Origin: Clarkia xantiana subsp. parviflora
Taxonomy: Eukaryota; Streptophyta; Magnoliopsida; Myrtales; Onagraceae
DNA: 64,000 nucleotides
Reading direction: 5' to 3'
NCBI GenBank assembly: GCA_036873135.1
Contig: JAPTYO010000004.1
Location: 1,980,322 to 2,044,321 of the forward strand
A program made the translations under genes and the position numbers. Numbering within the stretch: position 1 is the first letter of the stretch; each line of letters starts with the position of its first letter. Positions 1 to 10,184 of this stretch are shown piece after piece. The notes under the pieces were generated by a model that saw only the letters and a list, made by a program, of their open reading frames with translations, was not told where the DNA came from and did no database searches.

Positions 1-302
1 AGAAAATTATTTGTTCGTGGCGTTGAAATTAACTTTTTGTATTGTGAAAAGTATCACTATGAATTTAATAACACAAATAGATACGTCATTCCTAACCACC
101 CTAAAACATTTCGACACTCTGCAACAATAATATAAACTTTTAAAAATGCGACGTTTCCTTTTGTTAGACCGAAAATATAAGTTGCAACATTACTAAGTAG
201 GGCTCTGAACAAAGTTGGAAATGTATATATGAGACAATTCTATATCGAATCCATATAAATCTGATTGCAAAACAAAGTATATATACAAAAAAAAAAAAAA
301 AA
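1..302. other. AT-rich spacer at the window edge
   Basis: No gene is visible. The stretch is AT-rich and ends in an A-run at about 287-302 that abuts the foldback-element half. Reading frames here are short and show no recognisable protein. Confidence 0.6.
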
Positions 303-549
303 ATGGTACCAAAAGTGGATTTTGCACAAAGAAGTGGTACCAAAGGAACCCTTATCACTAAGGGTAAATCCGTCCAGCCAAGTTTAGTTTTTGGTCACGT
401 GCAACTCACATGGGAGTTTAACGGCCATTTTGGACGGAATTCTAACGGTGGTAATGGAAAACGTTGGTACCAAAAGTGTACAAAAAAAATAAAAAGTGGT
501 ACTAAAAGTGGGTTATGCCTAAAGAAGTGGTACCAAAGAAACCCTTATT
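303..549. mobile_element. Half of a GGTACCAAAA foldback element
   Basis: Seen directly: GGTACCAAAAGTG-type termini at about 303 and 497 with repeated CCCTTAT ends, giving two direct copies of a roughly 50-bp module. Between them lies a segment with GGTCACGTGCA, TTTAACGGCC and GACGGAATTCTAACGG. The same ordered landmarks occur in the right arm of the 707-bp palindrome at 25337-26043, so this looks like one arm, or a rearranged relative, of that family. The 85-codon frame across it is fortuitous. No target duplication could be defined. Confidence 0.5.
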
Positions 550-966
550 CCAACCTTTAATCATATTAGGTCAAACATAAGTGACTAAATAACACAATTT
601 TGAACCGTTTAATCACATTCTGAAATGTATGTAACCAAACTATTATGTCATAAAACAAAGGTAACAATTTTATCACAATGTATAAACATGAGTAGCTAAC
701 CTGTATAAACCCTGTTTTATCACAATGTATAAACCTGAAATCATGATTTAAAAAAAAAAGACATTAATTAATGATTTTTTATATAGAATTAGAGGTTAAG
801 ATTTTTTTTTATAAAAAAAATATATTCACATTATTATAATAAATTAATTAAAATAATAAATGTCTCAAGCTTATTCATTTTTCTTAATAGTTTTGGAGAT
901 ACTAACATTATGTATAAGTTGTTGGACTTGGTGTTAAGTTTGGTTGCACTGGGCAAAAAGCTCTAA
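550..966. other. AT-rich spacer, no gene seen
   Basis: Low-complexity AT-rich sequence with short A and T runs. Nothing coding was recognised. The GCTCTAA just before 967 supplies the TAA target site of the next element. Confidence 0.6.
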
Positions 967-1383
967 GAGCATCCACATTGGTATTACGTAAAGATTACGT
1001 AAACGTGGGTCCTACATGTTTATTTAAGTAAAGCAACAAAAACTATCTACAGTGGTTTTACATAGCATTCCTTAAAGATGAGACCCACACGTAAATTTAT
1101 GTTTTTACATAAAGCATTCCTTAAATTTAAGTAATGCACTATGTATTACGTAACCAATTTTTTATTATAAATTAATTTATTTTATAATTAATGTTAATAT
1201 CTTATTGGTGGTTGTTGGAAAATTTAATAATAAAATATATTTAAGGAATACGTTTAAGTAATACGATTGCAGATAAAATATTTTTTACGTGTGTCTTAAC
1301 TTTACGTATTACTTAAAGTGTACATAAATGTCTACGTGGCAACTTTAAAGAATACAATTTATGTAAAACCATTGTGGATGCTC
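967..1383. mobile_element. Tourist-like (PIF/Harbinger) MITE, copy 1
   Basis: A 417-bp element starts GAGCATCCACATTGG and ends CCATTGTGGATGCTC, a clear terminal inverted repeat. It is flanked on both sides by TAA (964-966 and 1384-1386), the 3-bp duplication typical of PIF/Harbinger MITEs. The interior repeats ACGTAA and CTTAAA motifs in both orientations and encodes nothing. A second, highly similar copy lies at 47378-47793 with the same TAA duplication. The close match between copies suggests fairly recent activity. Confidence 0.85.
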
Positions 1384-2340
1384 TAAGTACAAAGTGAATA
1401 TCCAAAGTATGCATGATTTCCAAACTATTGCCAAACTAGGCTTGTTCAGAAACTAATTCTCAATCTATGTTTTTTTTTTCTTTTATTATTTATATTTTTT
1501 ATTTTATATCCCAAAGTTTATATTTTGTTACAATTGATCCTAAAACAAATTATAATAAAATAGTTACATGAAAAAAATTGAAAAATTAAGGTGATTATAT
1601 ATAAAAAGTTATAAACTAAAAGAATGCAAAATATATAATTTATAGAAAAACGGTGATACAAAATGTAAAAAACTAAATGTTCTTAATTTTTTTAAGTATG
1701 AAAATACAAAAATAAAAGGGTACATAAACCCTAAATAAAACATGTTAATTTTATAAAATTATATAATTAGTGACTGAAAAAAATAACGGATAAACTAATT
1801 TTTTTTACCTATAACGGATAAAATAATTTGAATTTGAAAATAATCCACATAATACATTTAAGAATTGATTTTAATAATTATAATTTTTTCCGCAATTTTT
1901 TAATGAATAATTCTTATATCATTATATATTTATTTCAAAACTTATGTATCTTCATTATTTTTTATGAATTAAAATCTACAAAAATAAATGTTTGTTTGAT
2001 TATTTTTTATTGTACATTTTCACCATTTACCTTAATTAATTATTTTCTACTTCCATTTTTATTATTTTCATACATTTAGTTTTTTTTTTCTTTCTAATTT
2101 TCTTAACTTATTTGTATTATATTTCCTTTCGGGGTCCATTTATAACATAATGTAAACTTTAGGATGTAAATTAAATAATATATAGTATTAAAAAAAATGA
2201 AAAACCCAATTTTGAGAATTAGTTTCTAAAGAAGCCTAGTTTGAGAAATAGTTTGATGAAGAAGCCTGGTTTTGTCATTCACTCCTAAGTACAAGTATGA
2301 AGTGTGAATGACAAGTGGGAAAAGTGTAAGTGTAACTTGC
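1384..2340. other. AT-rich spacer, no gene seen
   Basis: Very AT-rich DNA with T-runs. The 83-codon frame at 1828-2079 is almost all Ile, Leu, Phe, Asn and Tyr, as expected from translating AT-rich noncoding DNA, and is not called a gene. Confidence 0.6.
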
Positions 2341-2341
2341 A

Positions 2342-2352
2342 GTCCCACATCG
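2342..2352 (+). promoter_or_regulatory. USE-like motif (snRNA-type promoter element)
   Basis: The string GTCCCACATCG matches the plant snRNA Upstream Sequence Element RTCCCACATCG exactly. No convincing TATA box follows at the expected distance and I do not recognise an snRNA downstream. The motif also occurs in dispersed repeats, so function is uncertain. Confidence 0.35.
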
Positions 2353-2434
2353 GTAGAACATCCACAAGTTGCTAGTACTTATTTTGCAACTATCTTAAAA
2401 TTGTAACAACTTACTAGTTAAAATATTTTATTTA

Positions 2435-2505
2435 AGCGCACCTGCGTATGGGTTCGAATCCTCGGATCTGAAGCTCACCCCGGTTTTTCTAGCGGGTATT
2501 TTATT
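2435..2505 (+). other. tRNA-like pol III box B remnant
   Basis: The string GGGTTCGAATCC at about 2451-2462 fits the internal box B / T-arm of tRNA genes and tRNA-derived SINEs. It is followed by a GC-richer 3' stretch. No complete cloverleaf or box A at normal spacing could be drawn, so this is at most a decayed tRNA-derived element. Its position about 100 bp after the USE-like motif may be chance. Confidence 0.3.
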
Positions 2506-2669
2506 TTTGAAACGAAATTTGAAAAAATAACATTCTATCAATATCGTAAATCAAAGTTTCATACTTTAATGATGTCTAGATACGTTGCAGAATGTTATTA
2601 TAGCAACTGTATATTTAATTGATGCCGAATATATTTTATATAACGCGTAGAATATATTCTATTTATATT

Positions 2670-3130
2670 CGGTATGAGACAATCCTCACATTATAAAAAA
2701 GATGGTATTCCTTCTGAACAAAAACAATTGAAATTCACTCTTTGTAATCCAAATTTCCACTCTGAAGATCCTCTCAAAAATCTCGAATTCCCTACACAGC
2801 CTATCGTTACAGTTTTGTTATTCTTGCGTTTGTGATTCCAACTACTCTCAGGTTTTGTTCTTGTTCCATGATTCAATTCATCTAATTATTATATTTTTCA
2901 TATCTCACATTCTTGTTTGAGTTCATTTATTGGTTCGCTTCGGTTAGACGAATTGCGTGCATAATTCGTATCAACGACACTGTTGTATCATGAGAGATGA
3001 TCACCCATTTGATAAACCTCGTTGCATAACATGTGAGTGAGTTGGGGCGAAATTGCCCTAAGGAGACCGTGAACGGCTCGAGTCTCAATTTTAAATACAG
3101 TATTTCTCATTCGGTATGCGTGTCGCAATT
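2670..3130 (+). mobile_element. Possible LTR-retrotransposon remnant
   Basis: The base composition is more balanced than the flanks. A TATA-like ATTATAAAAAAG lies at about 2691, followed by pyrimidine-rich leader-like sequence and a GTATCA-containing segment near 2970 that could be a decayed primer-binding site. No paired LTR, gag or pol frame is present. This is pattern inference only; an old untranslated gene fragment would look similar. Confidence 0.25.
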
Positions 3131-3247
3131 TCACTTTTCATACTCTTACTTGTTAATTGTACGTTGATTACTGACTAAAAACTATTTGGAATTTAGTTTT
3201 ACATAATTAAGAAAAAAATAAATGAATTTATAAGTAAAAATAAATGA

Positions 3248-3457
3248 TTTTTTTTTTTTACTAAAAAAATGGGCTAGTAGTGGCGACCCTAAGTCCATCA
3301 TGTTACGTAATGTTTGAGTCCTCATGCGCACGGTCTGGGTAACCCCGTCAACGTAACCCCACTGAGGGTCTCGAACCTGAGGGGTTTCAAACCTGGGACA
3401 TCGGAGCCAAACCCGTTGGGAGTAAACGCTCTTATCCATTGGATCACCACTGTTGTT
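3248..3457 (-). mobile_element. tRNA-derived SINE, minus strand
   Basis: Read on the minus strand, the element begins with a tRNA-like head: a box A-like GATCCAATGGATAAGAGCG, then a box B GGTTCGAGACCC. It ends in a run of A (T-run 3248-3259 on the plus strand). It is flanked by an identical 15-bp direct repeat, AGTAAAAATAAATGA, at 3233-3247 and 3458-3472, as expected for target-primed retrotransposition. Box promoters, A-tail and long target duplication together make SINE the best call; the family name is not recognised. Confidence 0.8.
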
Positions 3458-3674
3458 AGTAAAAATAAATGAATTAATGAAGATACTAAAAAGCAATACC
3501 TAATAATTGATATACCAAAAAGTAATATTCCTATATATATATACAAAAAGAAAGTTCCTTGTTTTAATTACATAAATCCTAATACCTAAACATAAAGGGA
3601 TAATAAGATCATAGACACGTTATTTGTTTTGCATGGTTGTTAAAAACGTTATTTATTATTTATTATTATTATTA

Positions 3675-3676
<2 letters not shown>

Positions 3677-3716
<40 letters not shown>
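3677..3716. repeat. (TA)n microsatellite
   Basis: About 20 uninterrupted TA units, preceded by an (ATT)n stretch. Confidence 0.95.
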
Positions 3717-3719
<3 letters not shown>

Positions 3720-3875
3720 CTAAATGATTCGATATAGTGTTGACTCATAATGATTTGCCTTACTTAGTTGCCAAAAAGAGTTCATTCTATTGGTTGGTAA
3801 CATTTTTAAGTTACAAATTGTTCAAATTCAATGCCATGTAGACATCAAGAAGCTCTAAGATTGCACCAAAACATC

Positions 3876-4216
3876 TCATTCATTCTCACGGAACCTTTTT
3901 TTTCTTCACATCCGTTTTTTCAACCAAAACTATATTGATCCATTCATCATCTCACTTTTTTTCAATTTTTAAACAATTATATTTTCTCATTTTTTTTTTG
4001 TGTTATTAATATTAATGTGATTCATTTTAATTTTAATATCATTCATTCTCATGGAACGTTTTTATTATCACATCATTTTTTCGACCAAAACTATATTGAT
4101 CCATCCATCATTTCACTTTTTTTTTTTTTTTTTTTTTTCAATTTTTTCACAATTATATTTTCTAAAAATTATTTTGTGTTATCAATATTAAGGTGATTCA
4201 TTTTAATTCTAATATT
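3876..4216. repeat. Two-copy tandem duplication, about 165-175 bp units
   Basis: Both units contain CATTCATTCTCA, GGAAC, the string CCAAAACTATATTGATCCAT, a pyrimidine run and GTGATTCATTTTAATT in the same order (units about 3876-4041 and 4042-4216). They differ mainly in the length of the T-run. No coding capacity. Confidence 0.75.
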
Positions 4217-4684
4217 AAGTAAAAATATAACTTGACATTTTATTTTAATTATAGTTTTCATATGAATGTTCGTGATTTTAAAAATTAAAGTGAGATTTTT
4301 ACCTTCATCTATTAAATATCATTTATAGAGAAAAATAATTAATATTAGTATATAACAACTCTAATTATATTTAAAAGTAAATCTAATAGATATACTGAAA
4401 AAGAAATAGTATATGTATATATATTAGTAAGATTAACTCAAATATTATGTATACAATATACCTATAATATTAGTATAACAGATTATCATTGTTACTTCTT
4501 TAAAAAAAAATTATTATTCAACGTATCTTATATGTAATGATGTACAGAACGCCAGTCTTATGTTTGCGTAATGCTATTTGTGTAGTGACATATTATTAAT
4601 TTTACGACCGTCTTTAAAGAGACTTGGACATAAAATGGTCACATGCGAAATGTTACGTCATTAAAAAATATATTATAATAAGTA

Positions 4685-4863
4685 AATAAATTCAAAAGTA
4701 AGAGAGAGAAAAGTTATAAAACTGACACTATCTTTTAAAAGACCAACCGTTTTTTTAAAGGTTTGCAGTGTCGGATCAACCGATAAAACGGAAATGCGAA
4801 AACGATCAATCCATTTTCAGTTATAGTGTTATAACTTTTCTCTCTCTTACTTTTGAATTTATT
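4685..4863. repeat. Perfect 35-bp inverted repeat (hairpin)
   Basis: Positions 4685-4719 and 4829-4863 are exact reverse complements over 35 bp, including the purine tract AAGTAAGAGAGAGAAAAG and its complement. A 109-bp spacer separates the arms, and parts of the spacer also pair (GACACTAT with ATAGTGTT). It could be a degenerate MITE or a small-RNA hairpin; nothing shows that it is expressed. Confidence 0.8.
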
Positions 4864-4869
4864 GACTTA

Positions 4870-6100
4870 TCTATATATCTATATAATCTTGATAAGACTC
4901 ATAAAATGTTGACAAGTACTAAAATAGATCAATTACATGACAAAACTAAATAATTCTATTGGTCCACATAAACTTGAATTTTCCATTAATGACATATAGG
5001 CAAGTCAATGCACTTAGAATTGCTCCAAGCATCCACAATGCAAGTTGTAGACCGTTTCAATTTTTATACGTACGATACAACTAGTACTAATATAATTAAT
5101 AATAATCCAATAAAATAATAAAACATTTTTTTGGTTATATTTCATTGTTGTAATACTATGTTAATATTAAGATTATACTTAGTTTTAGTTAAAGCTAAAT
5201 ATATACTTTTTAATATAAGATATAATAATAAAATATAATTTAAAACTTAGATTTTTGTTATTATATTTCATTTTAATTATAGTAAAAATGATATATATAA
5301 GTCATTCAATTACAACTTATATACTTTATTTATTTTATAATTATTGATACATACAGTTTATAAATTTATATTGTAACAACAATACGAATAAATTAGTTAT
5401 TGTCTGCAGTAAACGTAGGTTAGTTATTTTTAAATATGTGGACACTAGTTCTACATTAGATCCTGAAAGTGGTTATAATTATATAGTAAGTCCCATAACA
5501 ATACTAATTAATAATAATAATCTACTAAAAAACTAAACTACAACAAAATAAAATTAATTATTGTTCATTTTTGTTCTATTATATTAATATTAAAATAATA
5601 TTTGCATTAGGAAAAAAAATACTAATATTATATATATATATATAGCGAAAAAAAACTATATAAAATAAAACATCACACATAACTCTAGGTTTAAGCCAAT
5701 ACTTCACATTCATTTTAAAGAAAAAAAATATGTTACTTTTAATATTTTGATTGATAGTTTGAATGGGTATACCCGAAAAATCATAATATCAAATGCATAA
5801 ACCTATTAACTAACAAATAGAATCTCGGTTCAAACATGTTGTGTACTATGCTCGATTAAGATTGAACTATATAAGTTAAATTATTATATATACACTTAAA
5901 TGTGTTTATTAGTATTGCATTTATCTTGAAATAAACTATTTAAAATATGATAGATCTACAAAATTAATTATTAAAATCAAAATTAAGTATTCATAATATT
6001 TCAATAATTTTATGAACAAATTAATTACTTGAGTATTCGTAATATTCCAATAATTTTATAAACAAATTAATTACCGCGCAACGCAAACTCATCTATCTAG
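4870..6100 (+). mobile_element. Probable non-autonomous Helitron
   Basis: The proposed 5' end is TCTATATATCTATATAATC after an A, followed by CATAAAATGTTGACAAGT and CATGACAAAACTAAATAAT, which resemble plant Helitron 5' termini as I remember them. The proposed 3' end has a degenerate palindrome CCGCGCAACGC followed 15-20 bp later by CTAG and then T, the Helitron CTRR/T ending. There are no inverted repeats or target duplication, as expected. No Rep/helicase frame is present. The interior is AT-rich with a roughly 52-bp tandem duplication at about 5985-6075. Confidence 0.4.
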
Positions 6101-6412
6101 TTATTATTATTATTAAGAATTTTTATTACTAACTTGTCCTGGCACTCTCATCATATTTAGCTTAGTCCTCACAAATCAAATCAGATACTTGCACGGTAAG
6201 GCGTAACAAAAAAGGTGCAGCCCGTGCCCGGCGTACATGTACCTGCAAAGAGCTTCGAGTATATCTCGCCTATGGTGTTTGTGCACCCGGTGTATGTAAA
6301 TACTCCAATACGACGGCATCCACCGTCCCACTGCTCTGTCCCTCTCTAGATCTTCATTTCGAGGTTTCTAATCGGAGCTTCGCAACCCTGAAAATTTCTC
6401 GACGAGACGACC
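6101..6412 (+). promoter_or_regulatory. Promoter and 5' leader of the ACBP gene
   Basis: The region between the Helitron end and the ACBP start codon becomes GC-richer. It ends in a pyrimidine-rich leader (about 6325-6410) typical of a plant 5' UTR. No distinct TATA box was assigned. Confidence 0.4.
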
Positions 6413-8754
6413 ATGGCGGACTGGCAACAGCTCCTTCAATCAGTCGTCTTAGGTCTCATCTTCTCTTACCTCCTCGCTAAACTGATCTCCATACTCGTTT
6501 CCTTCAAAGAAGACAACCTCTCTATTACCCGCGCCGCCGATTCACAGCCGCAGGAAGTATACACTAGAGTAGAGACCTCGGAGCCCAAGGATCGCGGTGC
6601 CGAGGCTTGGGGCGGTTCACATGATACAGACTCGATTATCGCTGAGCATGGGAGCGTGAGGAACGAGAGCGTTGTCCAGAGTGACGACAGCGACAGTGAT
6701 TGGGAGGGAGTTGAGAGCACGGAGTTGGACGAGGCGTTCAGTGCAGCCACGGCGTTCGTAGCAACTGCGGCAGCGGATCGGCTCTCACAGCGAGTGTCCA
6801 GTGATGTGCAGCTGCAGCTTTACGGGCTCTACAAGATCGCCACGGAAGGGCCCTGCACTACTTCGCAACCATCTGCATTGAAAATGACGGCCAGAGCTAA
6901 GTGGTAGGTTTTAGATTGGAAATTCATGTTCTGATTTCTGGAAACGATTCATTTTTTAGTTGGAATCATCTGAATACTGTTCATTTCGTGATCTTCAGCT
7001 ATGCAAATGCATGGATGAATAGTGTAAAGAGCAAATCTACTCTTGCCGTGACTTGAATTCTTCAGTTGGCTGTCCCTTGATTAGCAATTAGCTGGGGTAT
7101 AATTAGGATGTGTTTTTCCTGAAGGCTGAAAACAAAAACAAAAAATAACACCCAAGGATCCTTCCTATGCAAGTGAAATCTGTTCTATGAAACAAAAATT
7201 CGGCATGCTGTTGTGCAGGATAATTTGATTTTGAATTGAAAATTTGAAATGGCCAAAACAGGAACAATCATAATACCATACTGTACGGAGAACAGGAATT
7301 TACGAATAACTGATAAGGCTTTTCTCCGTATACTTGTTGGTCATAAGCAAGTAGCGAACTTCTTAACATGCTAGGGTAATACGTTTAAGCCATTTGTTAT
7401 CAAAAACTAGATGATTATAGGCTAAACTCTCCAGATTCTACAAGAACTGTGAATTGGTTTAGGGCAATTGGTTCTCGAGCTATGTAAATAACGTGGGGGA
7501 TTATTCTTTTTATAGGCAAGCATGGAATAAGTTGGGTGCAATGCCTCCTGAAGCAGCAATGGAGAAGTATATTGACATTGTCACAGAGTTGTATCCTGCA
7601 TGGCTTTCTGGCTCGAGCGTGGTAAGCTAAAATTCTGTGCACATTGTGAGCTTCAGTTTTCTTGGTAGTTTAGAGTGCCTTCGCTACTTGATTTACTTTA
7701 TTGTTTATTTGCTTTTCCCAGAAAAGCAGAGGCGGTGAGTCAAATGCGGAGGCTCATGGACCCATGGGACCAGTTTTTAGCACGTTTGTCTACGAGGAAT
7801 CCGGTGATGAGTCGTAAGTTTCCCCAGAACTTATCATATCCAAAAGCGACTTTTAACTTCAATCTGGTCCCGATGATGTTTCTACATGCCTTCTAATAGT
7901 TATACTTGATATATGGTTTCAGGATTCTGCATATTTTGGAAATGTGTGGAATAGATGGAATTGTTTTGTATTACTAGTTCTGGATGGTTGATTGTGTTTT
8001 TGGTACTTTTTAATGGATAAACTGCAGTCCTTTAGCCATTTTTCTTTAACCTCGTGTTTTTTTCTTCCATATAAGTGCCTCAAATAGTTCTGCTCAGATT
8101 TGGATATGCATGTAGCGATTAATGTAACATTTATGTTCATGTCTATGTTTAGAATGGATGCATCATGGATGTCTTATGTTCAGGAAAATGGATGCCATCC
8201 ATGGTTATGCAAGAGAAGGGGATGTTACCAACTTGCTAAAAAGCATCGAAAGTGGTGTCCCGATCGATGTGAAAGGTACTCTTTCATCATCCATGTTATA
8301 TTCTCCCAGTTATTATTATCCGTAAGCCGGAAATGCTAGTTTGATGTGTTTACCCATGAATCCGATATCTAGGATGGTAACTTTTTTACAGCTGTATCAT
8401 AATTGATTGCAGATAGTGAGGGCCGAACTCCTTTGCATTGGGCGGTTGATCGTGGTCACTTAGAGGTTGCTGAGTTACTAGTCGGGAAGAATGCCGATAT
8501 AAATGCTAAGGTATCTACATCTCGATAAATTCTTCCATGTCAGTCACATTTGTTGAATCCTTTTCGGTTTGTAGGACAACGATGGACAGACAGCACTGCA
8601 CTATGCTGTTGTGTGCGAGAGGGAAGGGATCGCTGAGTTCTTAGTGAAGCAAAAAGCGAGCACCGACATTAAGGACAACGATGGTAGCTCTCCTTCGGAT
8701 ATGTGCGATTCGGGCTGGTCCTTCATGGGTCGTGCTGAGAAGAAATCCACTTAG
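6413..8754 (+). CDS. ACBP1: Acyl-CoA-binding protein with ankyrin repeats (ACBP1/2 type)
   Basis: Six exons: 6413-6903, 7516-7621, 7722-7813, 8184-8275, 8413-8510 and 8575-8754, giving 352 residues with every junction in frame. Residues about 8-29 form a hydrophobic signal anchor. An acidic Ser/Asp/Glu linker follows, then the acyl-CoA-binding domain (about 104-195), with YGLYKIATEGPC, KMTARAKWQAWNKLG and EAMEKYI all visible. The C-terminus carries ankyrin repeats (GRTPLHWAVDRGHLEVAELL and GQTALHYAVVCEREGIAEFL). This is the architecture of Arabidopsis ACBP1/ACBP2, anchored at the ER and plasma membrane; those proteins bind long-chain acyl-CoA esters and use the ankyrins to bind protein partners. 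Length and domain order match the family. ACBP1 versus ACBP2 orthology was not resolved. Introns are short and canonical. Confidence 0.93.
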
Positions 8755-9080
8755 TGTAACTGCTGCTAATTTGTCGGTAATCGGTTTGAATTCTGTAGTT
8801 AAGATTGAGACCAAAACCTTGAAATGGATTGCTGTTGGATCTATACTGTACATAACAAACAGCTAGTATAGGTCCTTGCTTTGGAGGAACCTATAAACTT
8901 TGATAAAATGGCAAAATAATGTTCATGTGACACAATTTTAGGTAGCAATTTGGCATCCAACCTTTCAATATACTCTGTTTCTGAACTTTATTGTCTGAAA
9001 CAAATTGCCATTGCCTTAGCATGAAACAGTCACTAAAATTATACTACAGCCTCATTCAAGCCACAAACAACAACTAGAGC
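8755..9080. other. Convergent 3' region between ACBP and PTAC7
   Basis: The two genes converge here, with about 326 bp between stop codons. It should hold both 3' UTRs and poly(A) sites. No other gene is seen. Confidence 0.6.
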
Positions 9081-10184
9081 TCATAATTCCTCCTTCATGA
9101 AACCTGGGGGCTTGAACTCATCGGATTCCGCATAAGCCTCGGATCTGTAAAACCCGGCATCGTTCACACGGTTACTGAGCACATGGAGGATAGCTTTCTT
9201 GGTGCCTCCATATTCGTCCCTGTTGCTCTCAACATACTCGTTGGCCTCTGCTGCGATCTCATTGACAAAATCGTAGCGGTTATCTTCGGACATCAGAAGC
9301 ATCTCGATGTCCATGGATAGGAGCTTCCCACTTTCCTTTATCTTCCTCACCTGCTCCTCTAGGAACGGAACCCGTTCGACGTGGATCTTAAGCATATCGT
9401 CTTTTTTCGTCTGAAAATAAACGATCAAACAATGGCACAAGTTTAAGCAGTTCTTCAATTCTACATTGCAATGGATTATGACCCATTAGCAATTTGCCTA
9501 ATCCAATTCATGAACATGCATCATGACCAAACCTTCTTGGTTTCTTTCCCTTTCTGATGACGATTTCGGGACTTCTTTTAGGTTAAATACCAAATTGCTA
9601 TATGAAATTGTACCCAATGTGCTGTGTTGCTAGTTGAATGAATTTTGTTTTGCTACATTTCGCTAGCTAAACAAAAACTTTTGTGCAATTTGCAAGCTCA
9701 ATGACTAAATTTATCTATACTGAAAACTGGCGCAGCAGCAGCAATCAATATGCAAGACTTCATCCTCTAATCTAACCAGAAGGCGAAATCAAGAGAATAA
9801 TCAATTAATCATAACAATTACCAGTTTCCGGCGCCGCCATATTCTCCTGTCCCGTCCATTGCCTTTAGAAGACGAACTCGCCTGAATACAGATCCAGAAA
9901 CAAATTAAACACACGTATCGGAGAAAACAGAATTGATTAAAGCTAGCGAGCGTAACGAGGAAGAAAGGTTTAAGCAATCGAACCTGCGATCTCGGAGAAA
10001 AACTCGAAGCTCGTGGATTCTCGATTCTCTGCAAAAAGACGAACAACTGTAACTGAAATAGCTCATGAATTCAGCGTAGATGTAGATTGAATTTGCAGAA
10101 GCAAGACGAGTAGATTCATCAGAAACTGCGTACAGGTGAAGGAGACGAGGATAGAGGGAAGCGCAGTGCGCCGAGGAGCGCCAT
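9081..10184 (-). CDS. PTAC7: PTAC7, component of the plastid transcriptionally active chromosome
   Basis: Four minus-strand exons in transcript order: 10184-10134, 10028-9984, 9881-9822 and 9410-9081. All are phase 0 and together give 161 residues, the length I recall for Arabidopsis PTAC7. The N-terminus is Ser/Pro/Arg-rich with few acids, fitting a chloroplast transit peptide. The mature part contains TKKDDMLK, VPFLEEQVRKIKESGKLL, NRYDFVNEIAAEANEYV and NRDEYGGTKKAILHVLSNRV, characteristic of this plant-specific family. PTAC7 is known as a PEP-associated protein needed for chloroplast gene expression and greening; its biochemical role is poorly defined. Exon 1 is only 17 codons and was placed by its ATG plus a clean GT donor. 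The longer open frame starting at 9458 runs into intron 3 and is not the true start. Confidence 0.88.
9577..9705. mobile_element. Fragment of the CTAGC repeat family inside a PTAC7 intron
   Basis: TTAAATACCAAATTGCTA at about 9583 matches the left terminus of the elements at 19864 and 20683. CGCTAGCTAAAC and GTGCAATTTGC follow further right. The copy is partial or degenerate and lies in the third PTAC7 intron. Confidence 0.5.

Noticed and set aside
303..560. 85-codon open frame on the plus strand
   Set aside because: It lies across a repeat with mirrored relatives and reads as translated repeat units; no protein family is evident.
1828..2079. 83-codon Ile/Leu/Phe-rich frame
   Set aside because: Composition is that of translated AT-rich noncoding DNA; no gene context or splice pattern.
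2435..2505. Complete tRNA gene
   Set aside because: Only a box B-like T-arm is visible; no acceptor stem, anticodon arm or box A at normal spacing.
9411..9458. Longer PTAC7 N-terminus starting at 9458
   Set aside because: It reads through a good acceptor at 9411-9412; joining to the upstream exons gives the family's normal 161-residue protein.
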